From an uncultured Clostridia bacterium (GTDB lineage: Bacteria; Bacillota; Clostridia; Peptostreptococcales; Anaerovoracaceae), in NCBI GenBank assembly GCA_934271235.1, contig CAKQQT010000008.1:1-64000 (forward strand): 64,000 bases of DNA. The letters run 5' to 3'. A model generated the notes under the pieces. It made no database searches and was not told where the DNA came from. It was given only the letters and a program-made list of their open reading frames with translations. A program made the position numbers and the translations under genes. The stretch's first letter is position 1, and every line of letters begins with the position of its first letter. Of the stretch, positions 51,129-62,100 are shown in pieces.

Positions 51129-51723
51129 GGCGGCGCACGGTATACCTCTCCCGGCATAAAAAAGCCGGCTTCGCCGATCAGATTTTTAGCTTTTTGCGGT
51201 GAAACGAAAAACGGATGCATAATGTACTGCTTTTTTGCAGTTTTCAAAAAATTTGTACGCAATGCAGTTCGGAAAATGGGATTATTTTGCAGATATAGAG
51301 GATGCTCCCTATTGATGCAGCAGAACTGTAGAAGAACTGTAAAAGATTTTTTGTTGACTTATGTCGGATCTTGTCGAAAACGCCCGAAGCATGTCACCAC
51401 GAAGGTGTGGCAGAAGATTACCGTCCCGATCAGGCTCGCAGAAAATGCAAAAAATGTGCCGGAGTACGCAGAAATCCTATGCAAGTCCGTGCAGATTTTT
51501 CAAAAAGGGCGGAAAAGCAGTACATTATACACACTTAGAAAATTATGGGAGGTTGTCCTGCGCCTTCTCATAACTGCAATCACGAAAAAGACCGCTTTGG
51601 CGATCTACCGGGCGGTCTTGTGGTTTTCTTGGTTCTTTTTTCGTCGGTTCGTATCGTTCGGATCAAACCATGATCGGATCATTCGGATCGGACCGGGATC
51701 GGGTCATGCTTACCGGCCCGTGC
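51129..51723. other. gene-free stretch holding a MITE-like element and a hairpin
   Basis: No credible gene. It holds the inverted-repeat element at 51219-51528 and, at about 51588-51620, a hairpin (AAGACCGC / GCGGTCTT) with T-rich tail that may terminate transcripts from the minus-strand SseB-like gene or from the left. The frame 51222-51770 lacks ribosome site and coding bias. Confidence 0.6.
51219..51528. repeat. 310-base element with perfect 16-base terminal inverted repeats
   Basis: ATAATGTACTGCTTTT at 51219-51234 is repeated in exact inverse at 51513-51528. The similarity extends inward for about 40 bases on each side in imperfect form (T-run, AAAAAT, TG, ACG, TGCA). Size, terminal repeats and lack of a gene fit a non-autonomous transposable unit (MITE) or a structured intergenic repeat. 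Confidence 0.65.
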
Positions 51724-52398
51724 TTATTGGATCGTACCGGTGCGCCGGTAGATGCAGGCTTCTTCAGTAAGGGCCAGTGCCATCTGCGCGTTCCGATCGA
51801 TCAGTTCAAAGGATTGTCCAGGCCGCATAAACGGTTTGATGACTTCCGCCAGCTGTGGGAACAGATCAAACTTGCTCCCAAAATAGTCCAGCGCGAAAGT
51901 CAGATGCGGGATGCGTTCGTTTTCGTTTTGTGCCAGCAGCGCCCATGCGGCATTCACGCCGATCCGGTCACGCAGAAAACGCCGGATCGCCTGCTGCAGG
52001 CCGGAAGGTAGTTTGCCTGCTCCGCGATAGATCGTGCCCTGCTGATGGTGATGCTGCTCCACGGTCATCCCCTGTGTATAGGAATCGTATTCTGCCAGCG
52101 CCGCGCGATCAAGAACGATGTTCCGATCAAACGGTTCGATCGCGATCCCCTTGATGTCTTCCGGCATCTCGATCAGAACATTCCGCAGCATCGAAAAGGC
52201 AATTTCCAGCAAGCATTCCTCCGTAAAATTTCCTTTCGGTGATTTCTGCGAGCAGAATGCCGGGATCACCTGGTCGCCTTGCCCGTTCACAAGCAGCTGC
52301 AAGGTGATCTGGTCATCCCTTTTTTGGCAGGGGATCCATACCTTCATGCCCTTCAGAACGCGGTAAAATTCTCTTTTTTCCTGCATCTTTTCTTCCAT
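51724..52398 (-). CDS. SseB-like protein, two-domain
   Basis: A 224-residue soluble protein. The N-terminal half resembles the SseB N-terminal domain (KMKVWIPCQKRD, VIPAFCSQKSPKGNF, IKGIAIEPFDRNIVLDRAAL). The C-terminal half (about 125-224) fits SseB C-terminal domains (GVNAAWALLAQNENERIPHLTFALDYFG). Function is unclear; E. coli SseB affects serine tolerance. A one-domain paralogue lies at 53249-53650, with the pseudouridine synthase between them. GGAGGG precedes the ATG. Confidence 0.75.
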   Translation of the reverse strand: MEEKMQEKREFYRVLKGMKVWIPCQKRDDQITLQLLVNGQGDQVIPAFCSQKSPKGNFTEECLLEIAFSMLRNVLIEMPEDIKGIAIEPFDRNIVLDRAALAEYDSYTQGMTVEQHHHQQGTIYRGAGKLPSGLQQAIRRFLRDRIGVNAAWALLAQNENERIPHLTFALDYFGSKFDLFPQLAEVIKPFMRPGQSFELIDRNAQMALALTEEACIYRRTGTIQ

Positions 52399-52462
52399 CG
52401 TCAGCCCTCCGCTTTCTTTTCTTTTTGATCCGGCCTTGCGCGGCCCGGATCTGACTTGCGTT

Positions 52463-53164
52463 TCAGCGAGCCTGCAGCAGCGCGAGCTCTGCCGACGTCA
52501 GTTCGCGGCACGCGCCCTCTGCCAGATCTTCCGGCAGAGACAATTTCCCCATACCCAGGCGTTTCAGTTCCGTAACCTCGGCGCCGAAGCATCCGAACAT
52601 CCGCTTGATCTGATGATAACGCCCTTCCTGCAGCGTCACCAGTGCAGTCCGGAGGCCAGTCTGCACCAGTTCAGCCGCTTTACAGACACCGTCGTTTAAA
52701 ACGATGCCCTTTCGAAACGCTTCCCGCATTGCGTCGGTCACCGGAATATCGATCTCCACGAAATAAAGCTTGGGTATGTGTTTTTTGGGGGCCAAAATGT
52801 TGTGTGCCAGCACGCCGTCGTCCGTGATGATCATCAGACCGGTCGTGTCACGATCCAGCCGCCCGGCCGGGAACAGATCCCGTCTGCGGTATTCCTCGGA
52901 TACCAGTTCCAGTACAGTCGGATGATCCCGATCTTCGGTTGCCGATACATAGCCCTTCGGCTTATTCAGCATCAGATATACCTTTCGCTTAAATTCCAGT
53001 ACCGTGCCGTCAATGGCGATCTGCGCCGCCGCGGGGTCTGCCTTATCAGACGATGACTTGACTGTCTTTCCGTCCACGGAGACGCGCCCCTTGGCGATCA
53101 GAGCCTTGACTTCTTTGCGGGAATACTGTCCCTGCGATGCAATGATCTTATCGATTCTTTCCAA
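52463..53164 (-). CDS. RsuA-family pseudouridine synthase
   Basis: A 233-residue small-subunit-rRNA-type pseudouridine synthase. The N-terminal S4 domain (RIDKIIASQGQYSRKEV, KGRVSVDGKTV) is followed by the catalytic box PAGRLDRDTTGLMIITDDG, whose Asp is the nucleophile, and EGRYHQIKRMFGCFG. Its usual target is helix 18 of 16S rRNA. It lies between two SseB-like genes on the same strand, with gaps of 60-90 bases. Confidence 0.93.
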   Translation of the reverse strand: MERIDKIIASQGQYSRKEVKALIAKGRVSVDGKTVKSSSDKADPAAAQIAIDGTVLEFKRKVYLMLNKPKGYVSATEDRDHPTVLELVSEEYRRRDLFPAGRLDRDTTGLMIITDDGVLAHNILAPKKHIPKLYFVEIDIPVTDAMREAFRKGIVLNDGVCKAAELVQTGLRTALVTLQEGRYHQIKRMFGCFGAEVTELKRLGMGKLSLPEDLAEGACRELTSAELALLQAR

Positions 53165-53248
53165 GTAACTCCGCTTCCTTTCTGCTTTTTAGGATATTTT
53201 ACATCTTTCCTGAATTTCCCGCAAGCGGAAACCGAGTATTTCGCTTAT

Positions 53249-53650
53249 TTATGCGGTGATGTGAAAGATCGCTGAGCCGGATACCTGCGAAAGCGCGTTG
53301 GATGACGAAAGTTCCATGTCTTTTGTAAAGGCATCGTATTCCGCAAATCGCGCTTTATCGATGGTGATCTCTTTCTCAAATGGTTCGATCACAATGCCGC
53401 GGATATGCTTCGGCAGTTTCGTCACGATCTCCCGCAGCTGCGGAAACGTAAATTCCGCTAAGGTCTTGTCGGCAAAATGCTCCTTTGCCGATTTTTTGGT
53501 AAAAAACGCCGGTACAAAAACTTCCCCGCTGTCGTTCCGAACGACCTCGATCGTAAGCGCTTCATCGCTTTCCGCGGCGCAAGGCACAAACAGGTCGATC
53601 CCCTGCAGGGCACGGTAAAAAATCCTTTTGTTCTGAGTTTTGCTGTCCAT
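53249..53650 (-). CDS. SseB-like protein, one-domain
   Basis: A 133-residue paralogue of the N-terminal half of the protein at 51724-52398: IDLFVPCAAESD, VFVPAFFTKKSAKEHF, IRGIVIEPFEKEITIDKARFAEYDAF align throughout. The C-terminal domain is missing; the protein ends with a short Ser/Gly-rich tail. It follows a 58-residue gene by 34 bases. Possibly a duplicate that lost its second half. Confidence 0.75.
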   Translation of the reverse strand: MDSKTQNKRIFYRALQGIDLFVPCAAESDEALTIEVVRNDSGEVFVPAFFTKKSAKEHFADKTLAEFTFPQLREIVTKLPKHIRGIVIEPFEKEITIDKARFAEYDAFTKDMELSSSNALSQVSGSAIFHITA

Positions 53651-53684
53651 ATCATTTCTCCATCCGCAAGCAGCAATGTCCGCG

Positions 53685-53861
53685 TTATTCGACCGCCGCG
53701 CTCCGCTTCGTCTGGGTCTTTTCCCACTCGCGGCGCAGATAATAGTCGGCCGGGTTTTCCCAGCGTTCCTGGTTCAGGTACATACCGATGACTTGCTCCT
53801 GTCTTTCTTCACACTGCTGTCTGTACTGCTGTTTCATTCTTTCCAATAAATTCTGTTTCAT
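53685..53861 (-). CDS. 58-residue charged protein, unknown function
   Basis: A short frame from ATG 53861 to TAA 53685 with AAAGGAAG upstream. It encodes a Gln/Glu/Arg-rich helix (ERMKQQYRQQCEERQEQ) and an aromatic patch (NPADYYLRREWEKTQTK). No family recognised. It leads the SseB-like/pseudouridine-synthase series and is probably co-transcribed with it. Confidence 0.55.
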   Translation of the reverse strand: MKQNLLERMKQQYRQQCEERQEQVIGMYLNQERWENPADYYLRREWEKTQTKRSAAVE

Positions 53862-54523
53862 AAGATTCTTTCTTCCTTTCTGCTGTCAAAATTCCTGTCG
53901 TCGGTCTCGCGGGCTGCGCACTCTCGCGTCGCCTGCTTCCACAAGTTTGAATCTCTTATGATTAGTTAAATCCTTCGCTCTCCGCACTTCCGTGTTCAAC
54001 CGCACGCGGTATGCAGCTAAGGTTGATGAACATTCGATTCACGCAGCGGTCCCCCTTTCTCGCATGGGCATAGCGCCCTTTGCGTCTGCAGATTTTCGAT
54101 TTATAAAAACCGGCCCGCCCGGCCCGAGGCCGATACGGTTTTGGCTTTTTTTGTTATTTGGGGGCTGTAAATCACTATGTTGCAATCGTTTGAAAAGGCA
54201 GCAGCTATGAGTTTCGTATTTTATGATTTTATGGTTCGCTTTGATTCTTTATTTACTGCTTTATACTTTGTAGAACGAATTTGGACTTGCCGTCTGCCTT
54301 TCCTGGTTTTGGAGAATCATTCTTAATCAAGGAAAAAAATCACCTGCCGATCTGCTGTGACCGGCGGATCGTGTTCAGCAGAAAGATCCGGTGGACAAAA
54401 GGATTTTTCTGCATACAAAAAGACTGCAGCCCCCGTGGTGCGAAAACACCAAAAGACCACAGCCCGTTTTTACTGTGCATTTTTGTTTGTTTCATTTTGC
54501 CTGCGCTCATCCGACGCAGCAAA
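53862..54523. other. gene-free region downstream of the riboswitch
   Basis: No frame here has a convincing ribosome site or family match on either strand. It holds the riboswitch expression platform (about 54420-54480, GTGGT / ACCAC with an inner GGTG / CACC loop and TTTTTGT on the minus strand) and a bidirectional hairpin at 54106-54142. Confidence 0.65.
54106..54142. terminator. GC-rich hairpin with T-runs on both strands
   Basis: AAACCG and CGGTTT close a stem with inner GGCC / GGCC pairing. The minus strand follows with TTTTTATAAA and the plus strand with TTTTGGCTTTTTTT. Confidence 0.6.
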
Positions 54524-54712
54524 TGGCAAATCTATGCATGTCTCCTGACTCAGACATCAACACTTTATCCACCTTCCCAAATGTTCAGATCACTCAGTGG
54601 CATATAGATAAAGCTCCGTCAATACAGTGGCGGGACCGCGCAGGACTCTCACCTGCTTCCATCTTAGCTTCAAACCCACGCGCCCGTTATTCACGAAGCG
54701 CCGCGTAAGAAG
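54524..54712 (-). ncRNA. cobalamin (B12) riboswitch aptamer, no gene after it
   Basis: The minus strand carries the conserved core in order: GGAAGCAGGTGAGAGTCCTG, GCGGTCCCGCCACTGTA, a later TGCCACTG arm, GGGAAGGTGGA, and the 3' box GAGTCAGGAGACATGC. These are the B12-box elements of the class I cobalamin riboswitch. A promoter lies just upstream and terminator-like structure just downstream. Normally a B12 uptake or synthesis gene follows; here the next gene on that strand is 660 bases away and encodes a 58-residue protein of unknown function. Confidence 0.9.
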
Positions 54713-54749
54713 AACATAAATCGTCTTTTGTTATTCCGTTTTCGATAAA

Positions 54750-54778
54750 AGTATAGCACAGCCTCCTGTCAAAAGCAA
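54750..54778 (-). promoter_or_regulatory. promoter of the cobalamin riboswitch
   Basis: TTGCTT and TATACT with a 17-base spacer, about 35 bases before the aptamer. A TTGACA inside the spacer has no -10 at proper distance. Confidence 0.6.
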
Positions 54779-54810
54779 GCCCTATTCACATAATATTTTT
54801 GTAAGATCAA

Positions 54811-54846
54811 AAAAATCCGGCCGGGAACGGAATCCTGGGCCGGATC
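54811..54846 (-). terminator. terminator of the surface-protein operon
   Basis: ATCCGGCC / GGCCGGAT with a 15-base loop and TTTTTTT, five bases past the stop of the 399-residue gene. Confidence 0.9.
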
Positions 54847-54850
54847 GGGA

Positions 54851-56050
54851 TCATACGCTTGCGCTTATCACGTTGGACCATCTGGTGTAGCAGATCTGTC
54901 CGTTGACATTGCGGTAACCGCGGATCTTGTAATATTTTGTGGTGCCGGACGTGACATTCCGATTGTAGCAGTCGCTGCCTTCCAGCGTATAAGCCTTTTG
55001 ATAGTAGCTGTCGTCAAACGAATGGTAGATCTCGTAGCCGTCTACCTGAAAGCCCTTTGATTTCGTCCAGTTCAGACGGATGCGGCTCACACGCCCCGGC
55101 TGCGCTTTTTCGGTGCTGCTCACCTTGGCTTGGATCGTGGTATTGCGTACGCCGCTGATGATCCATGCGGTTTCGATCTGTGCTTTTTCCCCGATGACAA
55201 AGGTGCCCTGCAGACTGCCTTGGATCTTGCAGCGGAGCAGCGAGCTGCCGTTTTTTTCTGTTTTTTCGGAGGAAAATTTATTCTGATAGACTTTTCCGCC
55301 CGTGATCACTCTGCCGATGCCGATCTCACCGGTTCGCAGAGCATCCGGCACGCCGTATAGATTCAGGACCGCCGATGCGCCGATGCTGTTCGGGTTGAGG
55401 ATCGTCTTGCCGCCGGAGCGGAACGAGATCTTGCGTGCGATCGCCGTCTTGCCGAAGAGTCGCTTTTGCTCCGCGGACAGTTCGCTCTTTTCGGTCACCA
55501 CCGCAACGGTCGTTCCTTTCGCCTTGCTGATCAGGGAATTCATCAGTTTCCGGTCCAGCGTCACGCTGCCCAGATACGTGCCGATCTCCAGCGGAGCTTT
55601 TGTTTGTTTACGGATCTTTTTGAGCAGTGTCTTGCTGATCGTGATCACCGTTTTATCTGCTTTTGCTTCTGCCGATGCGTGGATATAGAAATGCAGCGGC
55701 TGCAGCGCGTCCGCTTCTTGACCCTCAGCGGCATCCGCGGCCGCGCGGAGAGCCGCCTCGAGATCCGCTTCCTTCAGCTGCGCTTTTAATGTAACCTTTC
55801 CGCTCTTGCTGTCCGTGGAGGTTTTGCCCGCAATCGTGATCACTGTCGGCGCCGTTTCCGGCTGCGGGTCCTGCGCGTTCTCCGCGGTGGACGGGGTCTC
55901 GGTCACAACGGCCGCATCCGCCGCAGTGGCCGAGATCGGCACCGCGTCGCTGTCTGCGGCATATGCTATATCGTTTGATCCCGGATCGAGAGCCGGCATT
56001 GTCGTCACAATCGCTGCCGATAAGGCCAGCGCGATCAGTTTTCTTTTCAT
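54851..56050 (-). CDS. secreted protein with FnIII-like C-terminus, surface-protein operon
   Basis: A 399-residue exported protein. The signal peptide (KRKLIALALSAAIVTTMPAL, cleavage near AYA-AD) is followed by an Ala/Thr-rich stretch, a folded middle part and a C-terminal FnIII-like module (RIRLNWTKSKGFQVDGYEIY, TTKYYKIRGYRNVNGQ). No anchor motif. I chose ATG 56050 (second Met cluster); an ATG at 56116 adds a basic lead without signal character. It follows the giant protein by 76 bases and is likely co-transcribed. Confidence 0.8.
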   Translation of the reverse strand: MKRKLIALALSAAIVTTMPALDPGSNDIAYAADSDAVPISATAADAAVVTETPSTAENAQDPQPETAPTVITIAGKTSTDSKSGKVTLKAQLKEADLEAALRAAADAAEGQEADALQPLHFYIHASAEAKADKTVITISKTLLKKIRKQTKAPLEIGTYLGSVTLDRKLMNSLISKAKGTTVAVVTEKSELSAEQKRLFGKTAIARKISFRSGGKTILNPNSIGASAVLNLYGVPDALRTGEIGIGRVITGGKVYQNKFSSEKTEKNGSSLLRCKIQGSLQGTFVIGEKAQIETAWIISGVRNTTIQAKVSSTEKAQPGRVSRIRLNWTKSKGFQVDGYEIYHSFDDSYYQKAYTLEGSDCYNRNVTSGTTKYYKIRGYRNVNGQICYTRWSNVISASV

Positions 56051-56126
56051 TTCTTGCCGTTTCCTTCCTGTTTTTTCATGCCCGAAGAGGACAGCACACG
56101 CCGTCCTCTTCTGCATTTTCTTATGA

Positions 56127-59100
56127 TCACTTCTTCGCAGAATGATCTTCTTTTCTCTTCCGGTTCCATGCGCCGAAGGCGATGATACCGATGACTGCGA
56201 TCAGGATCGCTGCCGAAGCTGCCGGATTTTCACGGACCGTGTCGGTCACGGACTTGATCAGTTTGTAGATCTTGCTTTCCGGCTGGATCTCGCCCTGTTC
56301 GCCGCCGCCCTGACTCTGTCCGCCGCTTTCCGGCTGGTCGATCTGTTCATGATCGTTGTCGTCCGAAGCCTGGGATGGGGCCGGATCGTCCGCGATCTCC
56401 TGCGGAACCGGCTGTTCTGTCGGAACTGCCGCTGCCGGCTTCGGGGTCACGCTCGGGGTCACATCCGTTCCGGTTCCTTTGCCGCCGTTCGGTTTGTCGC
56501 CCTTGCCGCCGGTCTGTCCGGTTCCGTCACCCTGCTGTCCGCCTTGGCCGTCGCCCGGTTTGTTTCCGTCGCCTTGGCCGTCTCCGTCGCCATCGCCGTC
56601 TCCGTCACCCGGTTTGTCGCCGGTTCCTTCGCCGCCGCCTGTGCCGCCGCCGCTTCCGGAGCTGCCGCCGGCTGTCGTCGTGCTGCTGCCACCCGCGCCG
56701 CTAGCTGCCAGGTCACTGCTGACCGTGATATCTGCCGTCGGATTCGTGGAATCATATAACAGCTGGTCGCCGTTCTTATCCTTGATCTTAACGTCATAGC
56801 TGGTCGTGGTCTTGCTGCCGTCCGGATTTTCGACGACCTTGGCATCCGGAATACCGACTACCGTGGTCTTGACCTTCTGACCGTTCTTCACGAAAACGGT
56901 ATCGCATTCGGACAAACCGGCTTTTTCACTGAGTTCACTGGAAACGGTCGTGGTGATCTCAGCTTTTGTGCCATCCGGCCACTCGATCTCCTGTTTCCGA
57001 TCGACTTCTACCTTGAAGATGATGCCCGCTTCGCCGTCCTTGTTGAAGATCGGACCAGTTTCGCCCTGTGTCCAGGTTCCGCGCGGACTGTGATCCTTAT
57101 CCAGTTCGTAAGCGATCTCGCCGCTGACGAAGGCGTAATCCGGCATGCCCTTCGCGCCTTCTCTTCCGCTTTCGTAACCGTCCGCGTCGGAGTAATAAGC
57201 ATTGGATACCGTCGTGCAGGTGTTGCCGGCGATCGGATCAAAGCTCGGGTTCGGGTTGGTAAGTTTTCCGTTCCAATAAGCGTTTTCGATGCTCGAGGTC
57301 TTGCCGCCTGCGAAGTTGAACGGTGTGGAACCCATGATGCCGCCGACACCGTCGCCGCTGTTTGCACCGAGGTCCAAAGTACCGTCCGCATAGACATCCT
57401 TCAAAACAGCTCCGTTCGGCTGTGCGTCCTGATTGCTGCCTAAGATGCCGCCAACGCTGTCTGCATTCTCTGCCTTGATATCGCCGGTAAAGCCGCAGCG
57501 CTCTACACGCAGCTTACCTTGAGTGGTCCCTTTGGCACCGACGATGCCGCCGATGCCGTAAGCGCCTTCCTTGCTGGCTTCAATCAGAGCGTCAGACATA
57601 CAATCGCTGATATTGCCGGCACCGTAACCCAAGATGCCGCCCATCCCGCCGACACCGCCGCCGTTAGCCGGATTCGTTGTGCATCCGGCACCCTTGATGG
57701 TTGCTGCACCGACTTCACAATTACTGATGGTCGCAGAACCCTTATCATCCTGTCCGATGACACGGCCTGCGATGCCGCCGACATAGCTGCCGCCGGTGAT
57801 GCTCACGCCGTCCTCGATCGTACAGCCGGAGACCGTACCGCCCGGAATGGACGCGTTCGCTGTCGAAATAGTCCCTACAATGCCGCCTGCGATATCATCG
57901 CCGACGAAGCTGCTTCCGGATCTTACGCGGCAGTTTTCGATTGTGCCGCCGAGCAGGGTATCTGCGATACCGCCGTTGATCTTACCGCTTCCGGCCACTG
58001 CGATATCCGAAACACGGCCGGATACCGTGCCAAACAGCGGTGCTTTTGCATCGTCATACGTGATCGTATGACCGTTTCCGTTTAAGGTACCGCCAAACGG
58101 GTTCGTCGTATTGTTCCCGATGCCGGTCCAGTCGCTGCCCAGTGTAAGGTCGCTGCCCAGTACGAAGGTCCTGCCTTTGCAGTCATTACCCGCGTTTACA
58201 TAAGCAGCCAGCGCTTTTAAGGTCTCATAGTCACTGATGACGATCTCATCGAACTCGCCCTGGTCGTTGCGCGGCTGGTTCTTGATGAAATCTTCGAAGT
58301 TCTTGACCGGATCTGCGGTTTCGGAACCGCTTGCTTTCCATTTTGCGATCAGCTTCATATCCGCGCTGACAGCCGGAATGCTGTCAAGGACTTCATCGCT
58401 GCCGTCCAGTGCCCATCCCAGGAACTGATAGCCGCGTCCCTGCACCATATCGTGCTGTGCCTTCGGAACGCCGAGCCCTGCGATCGCAAGGTTTTCTGCG
58501 TTCTTCTTCACTTTGACGAGATATTCTGCGCTCTTCTGTCCGTCGACGTTAAAGTATCCGCCGTCCGCGTCAAAGGTCAGCATGCATTCGTCCTCTGCAA
58601 GCCAGCCTGCATATAAAGTCAGGTCGCTTGTGAAAGTATCGGCGCCAAATTTCAGATGGCTGCCGGCGTCATAGAACCATCCGCAGAACGTATAACCGTC
58701 TCTGGTCGGTTCTTTTGCTGCCGGGATCTCGGCTTTGCTGCCGGTTTCCGCGTCAAAGGCATAGACCGACTGGTCGTCGATGGCTTCGCCTTCGTACAGG
58801 CGCTCGTCAAACAGCGCCGGATCTTTTTCATCGCCGTTTCCGTTCAGCGTGATGGTCACGGTATCGATCTTCTCCCAGCCCGCATACAGGGTCAATGGAT
58901 GTTCTTCGGTATCGTAACCGCTGAGGATCTTGGTGTAAGCAAACGGCTGCAGGCATTCACGGTCGGTATACCAACCGGTGAAACGATAGCCCTTGCGGCT
59001 GATCGGATCGTTGAGGACCTGCTTTGCGATCTGCTTGTTCAGGGTTTCTTCACTCAGACGATCTCCGTTCTGATAGGTGAACGAGATCTCTTCTGCTTTT

Positions 59101-62100
59101 TTCGGCGGCGTGATCAGCGGGAGCAGTGTCCACAGCTTTTCTTCGCCGGCATTGCCGTTGAGTACGACTTTCATTTCGGTGCCGTAATCGCTCGGCATTT
59201 TGATGAAGTTCAGGTAAAGGTTCAGGTCTGCACCCGCGCTGACCGTCAAGGTCACGGTCGAGGTCAGATCGATCTTACCGGTTTCTTTCTCTTTGATCTC
59301 TTTATCTTTGATCTTCAGGCTGCCCTCGAGGATCCCACTGCCGGAAACATCGCTGAGTGCGTAGCCCTCCGGTGTGTTGACCTGGAAGGTGATCGGATAT
59401 TCTTCTGCCGGTTTCTTTGCGAAATATCCGGTCAGGAGTTTTGCATCGCAGCTGACATCCATCTGCGTCAGCTGGTCTGCGAACGGAAGCGTGATCGCCT
59501 CCTGCAAACCTTCGATATCGTCCAGGCCGACGGTATGTACACTCAGTTTGTATACTGTGCTGCCGGTGGAAAATACCGGATTCTGCGCTCCCTGGTCAAA
59601 GAAAGCGGTACGCTTGCCAGCCAGATCGCCCTTGTCGAGGATATAGGCCAGACTGCCGTCGGTTACGGCTTCCTCGCTTACCTTTTTCGCGTATTTGGCG
59701 TCCTGGATGCTGACGCCTTCCGCAAAGTGATCCACATAGTAGTTTGCTTCGTTATCTGCCTGCAGTACGAAGGCTGTGGAAATGGCCGCTGCCGTTTCGC
59801 CCTCGGTCTTGCCCGTGCTGAAGCAGTTTCCGATCTGTGAAGCAGAGTTGTATGCACCGGTGGTCAGGTCTGTAGACTTATAGCCGACCCGCAGGCCGGT
59901 GATACCGGCTGCCCGGCCGTTGGCTTCTTTCGCCGTCACATCGCCGGTGTTATAGCACAGGGATACCGGCAGTGCGCAGCTGGTCGCGCCGCCGCCGGAT
60001 GCATTGCCGACATTGCTGTGCGCGGTACCGATCAGGCCGCCGGCACAGTTGTAATACGGCTTTGTCGTGTCTTCCGTCACGGCTTCATTGGTGATATTGC
60101 CGCTGTTCACCGCAAGGCGCAGTTCGCCTTCACGCGGACCGTACCAGGAGTCTGAACCGTTGGTCACATGACCGATGATGCCGCCGGCACTGGTCACTTC
60201 CACGCTCTTGCCGCCGAAACGAGGCGACGTCAGACTTTTCCGCTTGCCGCCGGCCAGCAGTTTCACATCGGCGTGGTTCTCGACCTCGCTGATCTTCGCA
60301 TCCTGTTGCAAGGTCGTCGGTCCGGTACGTCCCACTGTCGAAACGAGACCGATGATACCGCCGACGCAAGAGGCCGCCGCCTGTACGCTGCAGTCTTCCG
60401 CGATTTTGATCTTGCTTACCGTCAGGTTCATCTGGGAGCTGCCGAGCAGCATGCCCACAGAAACTTTGGCGTTCGGCGTTTCGCCGGTGTCGCAGATCCG
60501 GGAACCGCGGATCGTCAGATCACGGATCTCCGCGTCGCTGGTCTTGCCGAACAGACCGGCAGCATCGCCGCTCTGCAGATCCTGCAGGTCGATGTAAAGG
60601 CCGCGGATGCTGTGTCCCTGTCCGTCAAAAGTCCCGCTGAAGAAGTTTTCGAGGCCGATCGGCTGCCAGGAACCGATCTCCACGCCGCAGAGGGCCGACA
60701 GGTCGATATCCTTTGCCAGCTTTACGGTCTTGCCGGCAAAGGTCTTGCCTTCATTGACGAGCTGTGCAAAGCCCTTGAGCTGTCCGGCTGTATAGATGAC
60801 AGCTTCCTCGGCTGCATCATCATACCAGTCGGTAAATACAAAGTTCTCATAGTTTGCTTCATCGCCGTAAACCGCAAGGATATTCTGCGTCTGTGCCCGG
60901 ATCGGAACATCCTTGGCGTCCTGCAGGCTGCCGACCTGTCCGCCGGTGATGAGCATCACTTTGGCAGACTTCGATGCGTCGTTCTTATCTTGAATGTTCA
61001 GCACGGCCTTGAAATCCCGCGTCATCTCCGTGCTCTTTTCGTTTCCGCTGCCATCTAACGTCAGGCTCTTGCCGTCGGACACCAGCTCGATCTGATATTT
61101 TTCCGCGTCGGCTTCCGTAAATGGCTTAATCGTGAGCTCCATGATCGGATATTCCGCAAACTTGCCGAACAGCGGGTACTTCGCCTTTGCGTCATATCCC
61201 CAGAAGTTTTCGTTGCCGGCTTTGTTGAGTTTGATCGTCATCGTACTTTTCCGGAAGCTGTCCGCATTGACTGCCAGCGGTTCGCTCCCGTCGTAGACCA
61301 GATCCTCGCCCTCTTCGGCAAGCGCATAGACGGCTTCGTACTTTCTGGTCGGATTGGACTTCAGGTTATTGGCGTTGGAATACAGTTTTCCGACCGCGTG
61401 CAGCTGCAGGTTTTCCTCTGCATAGCTGATGCAGTCCTGCACGTACAGTGCAGCGCCGGTCTGGGCAGCCAGTGTCGGGAAACTGCTTTCCCCGATGATA
61501 CCGCCGTTGCTGGCGCCGGTCGCGCCGCCGGTCTTTTTAGTCTGCACATTGCCGGTGTTTTCACAGTTTACGATCTGTATTTTTGAGGTTTTCTTGCTGT
61601 CCGTCTTTCCTGCGATGCCGCCCGCGATCGGTGTGCCGTAGACGTCTCCGCTGTTGCGGCATTTTTCGATCCGGATCTCTGCATTTGTCGCAGCCTGCAG
61701 GTAACCGACGATCCCGCCGATCACGCTCTTGCCGTTTCCATCGATTTCGGCGGTATTTTCGCAGTTCCGCATCCAGCCGGTAAAGCTGCCGGCAATGCCG
61801 CCGACATTCATACCGCTGGCTGTAACAGCGCCGAGGTTGCGGCAGTTTTCTACTACCGGTTCCGTCATCACGCCGCTGCTCGCGTAGTTGCCCACAATGC
61901 CGCCCGTTTTGGATCCGGTGATGCTGCCTTCGTTGCGGCAGCCGCGGATATAGGTGCATTTGCCGGCTGTGTTGCCGCTCGTATCTCCGACGATGCCCGC
62001 AGCTATCGCTTTTCCCGTAATCTCTGCTTTATTGACACAGTTTTCGATCACACTGTTGGTCGCGGAAGCCAAAATCCCGCCGACAGCTGCCGAGTTCGAA

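Noticed and set aside
51222..51770. 182-codon plus-strand open frame
   Set aside because: No ribosome site, unusual residue content, and it runs through the inverted-repeat element and a hairpin.
53905..53960. Second cobalamin-riboswitch-like stretch on the minus strand
   Set aside because: It shows GGAAGCAGG and CCCGC but lacks the ACTG box and the 3' CAGGAGACA box.
54340..54522. 60-codon minus-strand frame just after the riboswitch aptamer
   Set aside because: It runs through the terminator-like expression platform, has no clear ribosome site, and matches no family I know. If real it would be the riboswitch target.
58656..59840. 394-codon plus-strand open frame inside the giant protein gene
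   Set aside because: Shadow of a well-formed repeat protein on the other strand.
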